A DNA stretch of 64,000 bases from Thalassospira australica (GCF_000763295.1 NZ_JRJE01000009.1:62001-126000), one strand, 5' to 3'. Positions 7,527-16,497 are shown, numbered from the stretch's first letter. A program made the numbers and translations. The notes: generated by a model from the sequence alone, not told the origin.

Positions 7527-9632
7527 ATGAACAAACCCGCGACAACTTCCCCCGCGTTTGCGCCAGATCACACCAATGACGGCCCCTGGCACCGTGGCGA
7601 AATCCAAATGCAGGAACGGGCCGGTGTGCGTGAACAAATGGCGGATGTCGGGAAGCGCGTTTTGCGCGATCACCTGATCGAGCAGCATCGTCAGTTTTAT
7701 CCGCAACTGCCCTTTGCCGCGTTTGGCACGGTGGATGAAAATGATGATGTCTGGGCCACATTGCGCGCCAATCATCCCGGCTTTCTGTTTTCGAACGATC
7801 CTGATCACCTGATGGTCAAACTGCCCCGCGACCAAAGCGACCCGGCGGATGCCGGGATGAATGATGGCCAGGCGATTGGCATGATCGGGATCGAGCTTCA
7901 TACACGGCGGCGCAACCGCCTGAATGGCAAAATCATGCGCCAGTCCAATGATCAGTTTGCCATACGCGTCGGCCACAGTTTTGGCAATTGCCCGCAATAT
8001 ATCCGGCTGCGTGATTTCAAATTCTTTGGCGATCCACAAGCAGTGCCATCATCGCGTCCGGAAACATCAACGGAATTAACGACGCGGGCACGCGACATGA
8101 TCGCCAAGGCCGATACTTTTTTCGTCGCAACCTTTGTGGATCGCGATGGCAGAAATCGTGAAGTCGATGTGTCTCATCGCGGCGGAAAACCGGGCTTTGT
8201 TCGCATTGATTCCGATGGCACCCTGACCATTCCCGATTTTGCCGGGAACCTGTTTTTCAATACATTGGGCAACATCCTGTCCAACCCCAAGGCCGGATTG
8301 GTCTTTACCGATTTTGCCACCGGTGATGTGCTTCAATTGACCGGTGACGCAGAAATCATCACCGAAGGCCCGGAAGTTGATGCGTTTCTTGGGGCAGAAC
8401 GCCTTTGGCGGGTTTTCCCGCGCAAAGTGGTCTGGCGGGCGTCGGCTTTACCAATTCGTTGGCGCGCACACGAAGACAGCATATCCCCCAACAGCCTTCT
8501 GACCGGTGACTGGGAAAGTGCCAAAAGGAAGCTTTCCGCACGCAAGGCGGCACATGCGTGGCGTTCTTTTCGGATTACGCGGATTACCCGGGAAAACCAC
8601 CTGATCAAATCCTTTCATCTTGAACCTGCGGATCAGAACGGCATTCTTTCTTTTCAGCCCGGTCAACACCTGCCGATCCGTGTGATGGTAGCGGGCCATG
8701 ACAAACCGTTGATCCGGACATACACCCTTTCAAGTGCGCCATCTGACGATTGCTATCGCATCAGTGTAAAGCGCGAAGGAACGGTATCAAATCATCTGCA
8801 TGACATACTTCGGGTTGGCGACACCCTTGAAGCCCGCGCACCCGCCGGGGACTTTTCCCAGCAGACGAACGCGAAACGCCCTATGGTCCTGATGGCAGGC
8901 GGGATCGGCATCACTCCCATGATTTCCATGCTACGCCATGCTGTTTATGAGGGATTGCGCACACGTCAATTTCGAACAATCTGGCTGTTTTATGCGGCAC
9001 GCAACATTTCTGATCGTGCCTTTGATACGGAAATTGTCGAACTGGTCAAAGCCGCCAAAGGCAACATCCGCATTGTCAGGATTCTAAGTGATCCCGATGG
9101 CGCAACACCGCGCAAGGATTATGAAGCATCGGGCTTCATCGACATGGATTTGTTGCGGGCGGTTCTGCCGTTTGATGATTTCGACTTTTACCTGTGTGGC
9201 CCACCGCCCTTCATGCAAGGAATTTATGACGGACTGCGCGGATTGAATATCGCTGATGAGCGTATCCACGCAGAGGCATTTGGCCCGGCGTCCCTGACAC
9301 GCAGTCGGGATACCACCGGCGCGTTGCCCGAACTGCCCGAAACAACCAACAAGGCCACCACGGTCAAATTTGCAAAGTCAAACCAATCAGCGGTCTGGCA
9401 ACCGGAGGCGCAAAAGACCTTGTTGGAACTTGCCGAGGAAGCCGGTCTTGCGCCTGAGGCAAGCTGCCGGGGTGGGAATTGCGGCACATGCCGGACCAAG
9501 ATCATGCAGGGAAGTGTTACCTATAAAAACCGTCCCGGTGCAAAGGTTGGTATGGACGAAGCGCTGATCTGCTGTGCTTTTCCCGCCGAGCCAGAAGACG
9601 GCAAAGAGACAACGCTTGTGCTTTCCTTATAG
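7527..9632 (+). CDS. three-domain flavo-iron-sulfur oxidoreductase: PNPOx-like + FAD/NAD(P) reductase + 2Fe-2S ferredoxin
   Basis: Start chosen at MNKPATTSPAFAPDH (ATG at 7527) with an AGGA site; 701 residues. Residues about 30-330 form a pyridoxamine-phosphate-oxidase-like FMN-binding split barrel (COG3576-type: FVATFVDRDGRNREVDVSHRGG, TIPDFAGNLFFNTLGN). Residues about 350-590 are a ferredoxin-NADP reductase module with RTYTLSS (FAD) and VLMAGGIGITPMISML (NAD), ending in the CGPPPFM nucleotide motif. Residues about 615-701 are a plant-type 2Fe-2S ferredoxin with CRGGNCGTCRTK and a final Cys in ALICCAFP. The C-terminal half resembles NADH oxidoreductase Hcr and oxygenase reductases. The electron acceptor is not encoded nearby; the FMN domain may be the in-cis acceptor. 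Confidence 0.87.
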   Translation: MNKPATTSPAFAPDHTNDGPWHRGEIQMQERAGVREQMADVGKRVLRDHLIEQHRQFYPQLPFAAFGTVDENDDVWATLRANHPGFLFSNDPDHLMVKLPRDQSDPADAGMNDGQAIGMIGIELHTRRRNRLNGKIMRQSNDQFAIRVGHSFGNCPQYIRLRDFKFFGDPQAVPSSRPETSTELTTRARDMIAKADTFFVATFVDRDGRNREVDVSHRGGKPGFVRIDSDGTLTIPDFAGNLFFNTLGNILSNPKAGLVFTDFATGDVLQLTGDAEIITEGPEVDAFLGAERLWRVFPRKVVWRASALPIRWRAHEDSISPNSLLTGDWESAKRKLSARKAAHAWRSFRITRITRENHLIKSFHLEPADQNGILSFQPGQHLPIRVMVAGHDKPLIRTYTLSSAPSDDCYRISVKREGTVSNHLHDILRVGDTLEARAPAGDFSQQTNAKRPMVLMAGGIGITPMISMLRHAVYEGLRTRQFRTIWLFYAARNISDRAFDTEIVELVKAAKGNIRIVRILSDPDGATPRKDYEASGFIDMDLLRAVLPFDDFDFYLCGPPPFMQGIYDGLRGLNIADERIHAEAFGPASLTRSRDTTGALPELPETTNKATTVKFAKSNQSAVWQPEAQKTLLELAEEAGLAPEASCRGGNCGTCRTKIMQGSVTYKNRPGAKVGMDEALICCAFPAEPEDGKETTLVLSL

Positions 9633-9728
9633 GCGGGCGGATTTATGGTTCTTGGATTGCAAGCGTGTCAGCAACACTCTATCTAGGTCGTAATATTTGA
9701 AACGACATTTGCCGGAGCATCCCGCCCC

Positions 9729-10628
9729 ATGGCCGATCCGATCACTGTCTTTGATCGAGACATCCTAAAGCTGCGCCGCGACCGCGCAGCCACCAAGGCA
9801 CAGGATTACAATTTCCTGTTTGCCGAAACTGCCGAGCGGCTTGCAGATCGCCTTGATGACACCACGCGCAATTTTCCGCTGGCTGTTGATCTGGGCTGTC
9901 ATAGTGGTGAGCTGGGCCAAATCATTGGCGCGCGTGGCGGTATCAAAACCCTGTATCAAACCGACATTGCAGAAGGCTATGCCCGTGCGGCAAAGGGCAA
10001 CAATGGCAAGGCCTCCCTCGTTGCCGATGAGGAATTTCTACCCTTTGCCGAAGGATCTCTTGATCTGATCCTGTCAAACATGTCGCTGCATTGGGTCAAT
10101 GACCTGCCGGGGATGTTATTGCAGGCCCGTCGCGCACTGAAGCCCGATGGACTGTTTTTGGCCTGCATGTTGGGTGGAGACACGCTGAAAGACCTGCGCG
10201 AAGCCCTGATGACCGCCGAGGCCGAAGAAGAAGGCGGCGTGTCCCCGCGCGTTTCACCCTTTGTCGATGTGAAGGACGCCGGCGCCCTGCTTCAGCGCAG
10301 CGGCTTTGCCCTGCCGGTGGTGGATGCCGATGACATCACAATTGATTATCCCGATGCACTGAAACTGATGCGTGACCTGTCAGGCATGGGCGAAAGCAAC
10401 CTGATTGCCAAGAGATCCAAAAAATTCACCAAACGCAGTACACTTGCCCGCGCAGCAGCGATTTATCACGAACGTCACGCCCGCCCCGATGGCCGCGTCC
10501 ATGCCAAGTTCCAGGTGATCTTTCTGACCGCATGGGCCCCGGATGAAAGCCAACCCAAACCGTTGCGTCGTGGATCTGGGCAGGTCAGCCTTGTTGATTT
10601 TCTGGGTGATGACGCCAAGAAACAATAG
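9729..10628 (+). CDS. class I SAM-dependent methyltransferase-like protein, NDUFAF5/BioC type
   Basis: A 299-residue protein beginning MADPITVFDRDILKLRRDRAA; the VFDRxxLxxRRDRAA opening is typical of the alphaproteobacterial homologues of NDUFAF5, the mitochondrial complex I assembly factor that hydroxylates an arginine of NDUFS7. Motif I is AVDLGCHSGELG (residues 52-63), the acidic end of strand 2 is YQTDIAEG, and LDLILSNMSLHWVNDLP matches the BioC/NDUFAF5 core. Whether it methylates a substrate or helps assemble NADH dehydrogenase is not decidable from sequence. In relatives it usually lies divergent from comF; here the LysR-GST-reductase cassette separates them. Confidence 0.85.
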   Translation: MADPITVFDRDILKLRRDRAATKAQDYNFLFAETAERLADRLDDTTRNFPLAVDLGCHSGELGQIIGARGGIKTLYQTDIAEGYARAAKGNNGKASLVADEEFLPFAEGSLDLILSNMSLHWVNDLPGMLLQARRALKPDGLFLACMLGGDTLKDLREALMTAEAEEEGGVSPRVSPFVDVKDAGALLQRSGFALPVVDADDITIDYPDALKLMRDLSGMGESNLIAKRSKKFTKRSTLARAAAIYHERHARPDGRVHAKFQVIFLTAWAPDESQPKPLRRGSGQVSLVDFLGDDAKKQ

Positions 10629-10643
10629 CCACCGATCACGGGT

Positions 10644-10864
10644 TTATTTCCCGGTCAACACCATGTCGCGGATCTTGGTCGCCATTTCAAAATGGTCAAG
10701 CTGGTGGGTTTTGATCCACCAGATTGCGGCCTCCATCAAGGTATCCGGGTCATCATTGCTATTGGAAAAAAAAACGCATAGAAGGACAGACCGACATTCG
10801 GCCCCTTTTGCGCGATTTTCTTGTCGCAAACAGCAATGATTTTTTCGCGCAGGCTCTGACGCAT
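10644..10864 (-). pseudogene. small conserved protein (DUF6500-like), frameshifted in an A9 tract
   Basis: A GGAG-preceded ATG at 10864 opens MRQSLREKIIAVCDKKI, continuing to NVGLSFYAF at about 10775, where the frame meets nine consecutive T residues (A9 on the + strand, 10766-10774). The rest of the family-like protein, NDDPDTLMEAAIWWIKTHQL to the stop at 10644, lies in another frame. Seven or ten T residues would restore one 72-73-residue protein. The two halves together resemble DUF6500 proteins as I remember them. It may be a true pseudogene, a sequencing indel, or a gene expressed by -1 slippage on U9. It is convergent with the methyltransferase gene. Confidence 0.7.
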
Positions 10865-10990
10865 GATTGCTCCGTATAACGATTGTGGCTTCAAGGGATT
10901 GATGTATGGCCTTTTTGCCGGGAAATTGGCAGTCTGATACCGCTATTCACATGACAGTTTCTGTCAGGACAGATTTTCGAAAGACCCGCG

Positions 10991-11704
10991 ATGCAACTTC
11001 CAAACCCCTTGATCCACGGAAAACTGATCAAACGCTATAAACGGTTTCTGGCCGATGTCGAACTTGATAACGGTAAGGTCATTACCGCCCACTGTGCCAA
11101 TCCGGGCGGGATGATCGGATTGAAGGAACCGGGTATTGATGTCTGGCTGTCGCAATCAGACAATCCGAAACGCAAACTGAAATACAGTTGGGAACTCTGC
11201 CAAATCGGAGATGCATGGATCGGTATCAACACCGCCCACCCAAACGCGATTGTCGAAGAGGCGATCCTTGCCGGCAAGATACCGGAACTGGCGGGGTACG
11301 AAAGCCTCAAGCGCGAGGTCAAATACGGCAAGAATTCACGGATCGACATTTTGCTGTCCGATCCGGACAAGGGCCTTTGTTATGTCGAGGTCAAAAACGT
11401 TCACCTCAAACGCGACGACGCTGTTCCGGGATTGGCCGAATTCCCGGATGCAGTTACGGCACGCGGGGCAAAGCATCTTGATGAAATGGCCGATATGGTT
11501 GCAGAAGGCCACCGGGCGGTGATGTTCTATCTGATCCAGCGCACCGATTGTGACCGGTTCACACTGGCAACAGATATCGATCCGCATTACGGCGCACGCT
11601 TCAAGGACGCCTGTGCCAACGGGGTGGAGGCCATTGCATATGACTGTTCGATTGATACCAATGCGGTGACCGTGCAAAGCGCCCTTCCGATTATTCAACC
11701 TTAA
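10991..11704 (+). CDS. sfsA: SfsA family protein (sugar fermentation stimulation; DNA-binding/nuclease fold)
   Basis: A 237-residue full-length SfsA. Visible signatures are AHCANPGGMIGL (residues 33-44), the central YGKNSRIDILL and YVEVKNVHL segment, which corresponds to the conserved Asp/Glu-x-Lys of the PD-(D/E)XK-like core, and FPDAVTARGAKHLDEM. Originally described in E. coli as stimulating maltose fermentation and binding DNA; now often annotated as DNA/RNA nuclease. It lies in tandem before map and radC, with 121 bases to map. Confidence 0.95.
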   Translation: MQLPNPLIHGKLIKRYKRFLADVELDNGKVITAHCANPGGMIGLKEPGIDVWLSQSDNPKRKLKYSWELCQIGDAWIGINTAHPNAIVEEAILAGKIPELAGYESLKREVKYGKNSRIDILLSDPDKGLCYVEVKNVHLKRDDAVPGLAEFPDAVTARGAKHLDEMADMVAEGHRAVMFYLIQRTDCDRFTLATDIDPHYGARFKDACANGVEAIAYDCSIDTNAVTVQSALPIIQP

Positions 11705-11825
11705 GCATACAACACCGCGCATATCAGCCAATCCTTGCCAAGGAAGGCCTCTGCCTTTATGTCATTGGGCTATAAAACGAGGGCAAACCCCTCATACATC
11801 TAGCCGAGTTTAAGGAGATTTTCGG

Positions 11826-12632
11826 GTGGCGAACGGAACAGTCAAACTTCACGGCCCCGAAGGATTTGAAGGCATGCGCGCCGCTGGCAAGCTGGCAGCC
11901 GAAGTGCTTGATATGATCACCCCGCATGTGGTCCCCGGTGTCACCACCGGTGAACTTGATCGCCTGTGCGATGAATATATCCGCGATCATAATGCGATCT
12001 CTGCCTGCCTTGGTTATCGCGGTTTTCCGAAATCGACCTGTACATCGATCAACCATGTGGTCTGCCACGGCATTCCCGGCGACAAGAAGCTTGCCAATGG
12101 TGACATCCTTAATATTGATGTCACGGTCATTCTTGATGGCTGGTACGGCGATACCTCGCGTATGTTCATTGCGGGCACGCCCAAGGTCATGGCGCAACGT
12201 CTTGTCGATGTAACTTACGAATCCCTTTGGCGCGGTATCAATGCCGTGAAACCGGGCGCGACCCTGGGCGATATCGGCCATGCCATCCAGTCCTATGCCG
12301 AAAGCGAACGTTTCTCGGTTGTCCGTGATTTCTGTGGGCACGGGCTTGGTCAGGTGTTTCATGACGCACCTAATGTCCTGCATTACGGCAAGCCGGGCGA
12401 AGGCATGGTTCTTGAGCCGGGCATGATCTTTACGATTGAGCCGATGATCAACCAGGGCACTTATGCGTGTAAAATTTTGCCCGATGGCTGGACAGCTGTG
12501 ACGCGAGACCGCAAACTGTCTGCACAGTTTGAACATTCGCTCGGCGTGACGGAAGACGGGTTTGAAGTCTTTACCCGATCCCCCGCCGGTCTGGATAAGC
12601 CGCCCTATGAACAAGGCAAAGCTGCCGAGTAA
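11826..12632 (+). CDS. map: type I methionine aminopeptidase
   Basis: GTG start at 11826, chosen because an AAGGAG site lies six bases upstream and the next residues match the family N-terminus. The 268-residue protein has the pita-bread metallopeptidase ligands in order: Asp in ILNIDVTVI, Asp in WYGDTSRMF, His in GHGLGQVFH, Glu in FTIEPMI and Glu in AQFEHSLGV. It removes the initiator methionine from nascent proteins whose second residue is small. radC follows after 25 bases, probably co-transcribed. Confidence 0.97.
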   Translation: MANGTVKLHGPEGFEGMRAAGKLAAEVLDMITPHVVPGVTTGELDRLCDEYIRDHNAISACLGYRGFPKSTCTSINHVVCHGIPGDKKLANGDILNIDVTVILDGWYGDTSRMFIAGTPKVMAQRLVDVTYESLWRGINAVKPGATLGDIGHAIQSYAESERFSVVRDFCGHGLGQVFHDAPNVLHYGKPGEGMVLEPGMIFTIEPMINQGTYACKILPDGWTAVTRDRKLSAQFEHSLGVTEDGFEVFTRSPAGLDKPPYEQGKAAE

Positions 12633-12657
12633 AGGGTAGAACCAAGGGGAAGCGGAA

Positions 12658-13509
12658 TTGAGCGAAGACGAAAATCGCAAAGCTGCTTCCGCGCCTTCCT
12701 CTGGATCGAAATCCACAGCTTCGGAAATCGATGATGGTACGCGGGTCTTCTTTGATCAGACCCGCGATACACTGGCGTCAGACATAACCCCGGCGCAAAA
12801 AGCTCAAGCCCCCACATCCCCGGAAACAAAACCGGCAAAGCCCCACTTTCACGGGCATCGTCAACGACTGCGCGAACGCTTTATCAAGGGCGGGGCAGAT
12901 GCACTGGCCGATTACGAATTGCTTGAACTGATGTTGTGCATGGCAATGCCGCGTGGGGATGTTAAGCCACTGGCAAAGGCCCTGATTGCGCAATTTGGCA
13001 CCTTTGCCAATGTCCTTTCCGCCCGCCCGGACGACCTTAAAAACGCCAAAGGTCTAGGGGACGCTGGCATTGCCGCAATTAAAATTGCCGAGGCCAGCGC
13101 ACTTCATCTGTCACGCGAACGCGCAATGGAACAACCCGTCATCGCCAGTTGGGAACAGCTGATTGATTATTGCCGGGCGCGGATCGGGCATCTGAGGACT
13201 GAAGAACTGCATCTGTTGTTTCTGGACCGCAAGAACCGCTTGATTGCCGATGAATGTCATCAGCGTGGCACAGTTGACCATACTCCGGTCTATCCGCGCG
13301 AAGTAATCAAACGCGCACTGGAATTGCATGCCTCCGCACTTATTCTTGTCCATAACCACCCCAGCGGGGATGCCACCCCGTCCCGCGGTGATATCGACAT
13401 GACGCGCAAGATCATTGATGCGGCCAAGGCCATGGAAATCACCATGCATGATCACATCATCATCAGCCGTGCGGGATATAATTCGTTCAAAACACTGGGC
13501 CTGATATAG
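12658..13509 (+). CDS. radC: RadC/JAB-domain protein (UPF0758)
   Basis: TTG start at 12658 with AAGGGGA upstream; the first in-frame ATG lies far inside the helix-hairpin region, so TTG is preferred. The 283-residue protein has a variable N-terminal tail of about 60 residues, a helix-hairpin-helix-like segment (LGDAGIAAIKIAEA) and a C-terminal MPN/JAB domain with the complete metal motif HNHPSGDATPSRGDIDMT. The old DNA-repair assignment of radC has been withdrawn for E. coli; the JAB fold suggests a metal-dependent isopeptidase or DNA-associated function. It is linked to map as in many alphaproteobacteria. Confidence 0.93.
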   Translation: MSEDENRKAASAPSSGSKSTASEIDDGTRVFFDQTRDTLASDITPAQKAQAPTSPETKPAKPHFHGHRQRLRERFIKGGADALADYELLELMLCMAMPRGDVKPLAKALIAQFGTFANVLSARPDDLKNAKGLGDAGIAAIKIAEASALHLSRERAMEQPVIASWEQLIDYCRARIGHLRTEELHLLFLDRKNRLIADECHQRGTVDHTPVYPREVIKRALELHASALILVHNHPSGDATPSRGDIDMTRKIIDAAKAMEITMHDHIIISRAGYNSFKTLGLI

Positions 13510-13547
13510 CGCTCAGGCAAACCCACCCATCCAAAAGAGTTAAACAC

Positions 13548-13937
13548 ATGCCCCATATCGGTTTGTTTGCACTGGTCGTGCGCGACTATGACGAAGCCAT
13601 TGCGTTTTATACGCAAAAAATCGGCTTTGAGCTGATTGAAGATACCAAACTTGATGGCAAGAAACGCTGGGTGGTTATTGCCCCCAAAGGGGCAAAAGAA
13701 ACCCGCATTCTATTGGCACAAGCCAGTGACAATAAGCAGACCAATGCGATTGGCAATCAAACTGGCGGACGGGTTGGGTTTTTCCTGAACACCGATGATT
13801 TTGCGCGTGATCACAAACATATGGTCAATGCCGGGGTACGTTTTCTTGAAACCCCGCGCAATGAACCATACGGTACGGTAGCCGTGTTTGAAGACCTGTA
13901 TGGCAACAAGTGGGATTTGCTCGAACTCAAATCCTGA
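13548..13937 (+). CDS. VOC family protein, single glyoxalase-like domain
   Basis: A 129-residue protein with one complete VOC domain: strand IGLFALVVRDYDEAIAFY, YTQKIGFELIED, and the closing FEDLYGNKWDLLEL strand with the expected Glu ligand. The lack of the standard GlxI metal triad pattern argues against glyoxalase I; such proteins are often called bleomycin-resistance/extradiol-dioxygenase superfamily. Located 38 bases after radC, it may ride on that transcript. A strong hairpin follows at 13954-13989. Confidence 0.88.
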   Translation: MPHIGLFALVVRDYDEAIAFYTQKIGFELIEDTKLDGKKRWVVIAPKGAKETRILLAQASDNKQTNAIGNQTGGRVGFFLNTDDFARDHKHMVNAGVRFLETPRNEPYGTVAVFEDLYGNKWDLLELKS

Positions 13938-13953
13938 GACGTTCTACCAAAAA

Positions 13954-13989
13954 GACGGACCGGTATTATGTGGGGACTACCGGCCCGTC
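13954..13989 (+). terminator. hairpin after the VOC gene
   Basis: A 12-base stem (GACGGACCGGTA against TACCGGCCCGTC, one A-C mismatch) with a 12-base loop, 16 bases after the VOC stop. No U-run follows, so it may be a processing or stabilising hairpin rather than a true intrinsic terminator. Confidence 0.4.
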
Positions 13990-14047
13990 ACGTCAGCAAT
14001 GCAAAATGGCATACTGACAAGTTTTGATAACGCGAGGATAAAAACGA

Positions 14048-14923
14048 TCAGAAGGTGTAAACCAACACCACACCTGCACTGAGAACATAGTCGTCTTCGG
14101 TGATCGGACTGTCGGTATATTCGTCAGACAGATACTCGAAACCACTGACCCCGACGACCGCGAACGATTCTGTCACCGGATAGGTCACGGTCAAATCAAG
14201 ATGCGGGATAAAAGTTGAGTTGGGCTCATAGAACGCCCTGTTGCTGCGAACAGCATTTCTTCGCACACCCACCATATGTTCGACCAGTTCCTGACTTTGC
14301 CAAGTCAAACCGCCGCCAAGGTTAAAATTCACTTCATTCCAGTTCATCGGGATGTAGTAGCTGACATCGACTTCATGGCCGCCATAGGCATCATTGACAT
14401 CCATCAGGTGAGTGGCGGTTAACTCACCACGCCACAGTCGCAGGGAACCGCTGGCCCCGACTTCAACTGCCATGTCGCGTTTTTCAAGACCACGCAACTC
14501 ATCATTGTCGCCGGGATCAAACGGCTTGTCACGCAGGGCCGCAATGACCGAAACACTGGCAAACTCGTTCTGCCAGGCTTTAACGTCAATGCCATCCGTA
14601 CCGACATGCAGGCGCTCCGCATCATAGGCAACCAATGGCAACCCGCCGAGTTCGACGGAATCCGTGCCACGATACGGGTTGCTGCTGACCTGCCCCATTA
14701 CGCCAAGCTGCCAATCCCCACCAAGCCACGGATCGTTTTGCGAACCGGCTTTTGGATTGACCTGTTCACGCAGGATTTCCTTTTTGCCGGTATTTGCAGA
14801 TTGAGCCAGGGCACCATCGCTCAGGACCAGAAAGACTGCGAAGGTGCAGATACCCAGCCCGCCAAGCAACATCATATCGCCAAGACGGCGCGAACAAATA
14901 TGCGATAACATGTGTCGAAACAT
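14048..14923 (-). CDS. MipA/OmpV family outer-membrane protein
   Basis: A 291-residue protein with a hydrophobic export signal (about residues 17-40, ending SDGALA before QSANTG). The mature part alternates short polar and hydrophobic strands, starts with WQLGVMGQVSSNPYRGTD and ends YVLSAGVVLVYTF with a C-terminal Phe, all characteristic of a beta-barrel of the MipA/OmpV scaffold family. MipA was described as linking murein hydrolase MltA to PBP1B; other members act as porins or stress-induced proteins. It is 126 bases downstream of, and co-oriented with, the membrane AraC regulator, which may control it. Confidence 0.85.
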   Translation of the reverse strand: MFRHMLSHICSRRLGDMMLLGGLGICTFAVFLVLSDGALAQSANTGKKEILREQVNPKAGSQNDPWLGGDWQLGVMGQVSSNPYRGTDSVELGGLPLVAYDAERLHVGTDGIDVKAWQNEFASVSVIAALRDKPFDPGDNDELRGLEKRDMAVEVGASGSLRLWRGELTATHLMDVNDAYGGHEVDVSYYIPMNWNEVNFNLGGGLTWQSQELVEHMVGVRRNAVRSNRAFYEPNSTFIPHLDLTVTYPVTESFAVVGVSGFEYLSDEYTDSPITEDDYVLSAGVVLVYTF

Positions 14924-15049
14924 CCCTTGTGTGGTTGATGTCGCGACACTGCCCCAGCAATCAAATCAATGCGTCCGGCTCTATAATCTCGTACGCGGAA
15001 AGTCTGTAAATGGCGTATGAATGGTCATTCGAACGTACCAAACTGTTGT

Positions 15050-16282
15050 TTACCCACCATGTTCACGGCGATAAACGCTTGGCGTGCGGCCGGTAATCTT
15101 CTTAAAGGCAAGATTGAATGTGGATTTGGAATTGAACCCGACCTCGGTTGCGATATCGAGGATCGTACGGTGCGGTTCAGCGAGCAAAAGCGCGGCCGCT
15201 GCACGAACCCGAACAGTATTGATGAATTCAAAAAAGGACTGTCCCAGGCGGTTATTGAGCGTGAAGGATAATTGATTGGGCGTCACCCCAATCATCCCCG
15301 CCAATTTGGGCATGGTCATCAAAGGATCAAACAGGGTGTTGTTATCGGCGACCAACCTGTCAAGTTGACGACAAATGCGTTCCTGAACATCTTCATCCAC
15401 GAAAGGACGCTTGCAGGACGCTGTACTGACTTCCGGCCGGTGGTCATGCCTTACTGTCTGCTTTGCTAGTGCCGCTGTGAAATATTCAGACGGCCCGATA
15501 TTACCGTGCTCGAGCATGGCCATATTCCCAAACCTGCCCGGACGAAATGGCTGACTTGCAAGCAAAAAGCTCAATCGTAAAAGGGTCAGGACAAAGCACA
15601 CATTTATCAGAAGAGTCGACCAATGCATGTCACTTGCCGCAAGTTGGAAAACCTGTGACAGGATAAATGCAACAAGCACAGTATGCAGGCATAGCACAAC
15701 ATTAAGCCCCCACCGCCTGCGCATCATACTGTGATGGTCTCCCGCCCGCTTGAGACTTCGGGCGCTGGCATAGATACAGCGGCTTAGCGCGACATGATAA
15801 CAGACTGCAAAGACAAACAACCCGATCAGCAAACCGGTTGCAATGACGCTTGCAAGCAAATCATTGGCAAATGTGATGTGAAGGGGGCTGCCTGAAAGTA
15901 TGCCATCACCGTGATGAATAAAGACAATACCAACCATCACCGCTGCAATCAGGCAAACACAGGGAAGTATGAGAAAATGTTTCCAGGGGTGAGCGTGAGA
16001 ATGCCCTGAAAGCTCCCGAAAATAGAGATACATGGACGGGCCCAGTGCGAAATAGGCACTGAACAGGACCGGCTCCAATATTAATGCGATTGCTGTTCCG
16101 CCAAACAGCAAGATGATGTCACGCAGAAATGATGCACTGACCGCAAGCAGAAACACCATCATCCAGCGGTTCACATGCCATGCGCTTGTACCTTCATTGC
16201 GTAAAACCAGAAAAAGAAAACCGGCCTGCAACAAACCGATGAGTGCGATTGCAAACGCAATAATATTATTGTTTTCAAGCAT
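15050..16282 (-). CDS. AraC family regulator with N-terminal multi-pass membrane sensor
   Basis: A 410-residue protein. Residues 1-260 contain about seven hydrophobic helices (for example IIAFAIALIGLLQAGFLFLVL, VFLLAVSASFL, HFLILPCVCLIAAVMVGIVF), and residues 310-405 form an AraC-type double HTH, with KLAGMIGVTPNQLSFTLNN and the second helix TILDIATEVGFNSKSTFNLAFKK followed by GRTPSVYRR. This is the membrane-anchored AraC architecture, which senses an envelope or lipid-soluble signal and binds DNA from the membrane. It precedes the MipA/OmpV gene on the same strand. A perfect 18-bp palindrome lies 113 bases upstream of its start. Confidence 0.87.
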   Translation of the reverse strand: MLENNNIIAFAIALIGLLQAGFLFLVLRNEGTSAWHVNRWMMVFLLAVSASFLRDIILLFGGTAIALILEPVLFSAYFALGPSMYLYFRELSGHSHAHPWKHFLILPCVCLIAAVMVGIVFIHHGDGILSGSPLHITFANDLLASVIATGLLIGLFVFAVCYHVALSRCIYASARSLKRAGDHHSMMRRRWGLNVVLCLHTVLVAFILSQVFQLAASDMHWSTLLINVCFVLTLLRLSFLLASQPFRPGRFGNMAMLEHGNIGPSEYFTAALAKQTVRHDHRPEVSTASCKRPFVDEDVQERICRQLDRLVADNNTLFDPLMTMPKLAGMIGVTPNQLSFTLNNRLGQSFFEFINTVRVRAAAALLLAEPHRTILDIATEVGFNSKSTFNLAFKKITGRTPSVYRREHGG

Positions 16283-16394
16283 CGAGACATCATCAGTTCG
16301 GAATTACCCTTTTGGGCCCTATACCACGGTGATCAATGGCGTTTTGCAACAGGATCGGTGTCATGATGTGGAAAAGATCACCACGACCAAAAAT

Positions 16395-16412
16395 CTACGG
16401 GTTAACCCGTAG
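16395..16412. promoter_or_regulatory. perfect 18-bp palindrome upstream of the membrane AraC gene
   Basis: CTACGGGTTAACCCGTAG reads the same on both strands. It sits in the 215-base gap between the HD-GYP stop (16498) and the AraC start (16282), both on the minus strand. With no loop and no U-run it is unlikely as a terminator; a dimeric-repressor site is more plausible. Confidence 0.4.
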
Positions 16413-16497
16413 CGTCTTGCCGCAATTATCTCAATGCCTATTCGCATAGGCGCGCAAAGATTATAAATCTGTCAAAATGATTGCTGCCGCGCTGGGG

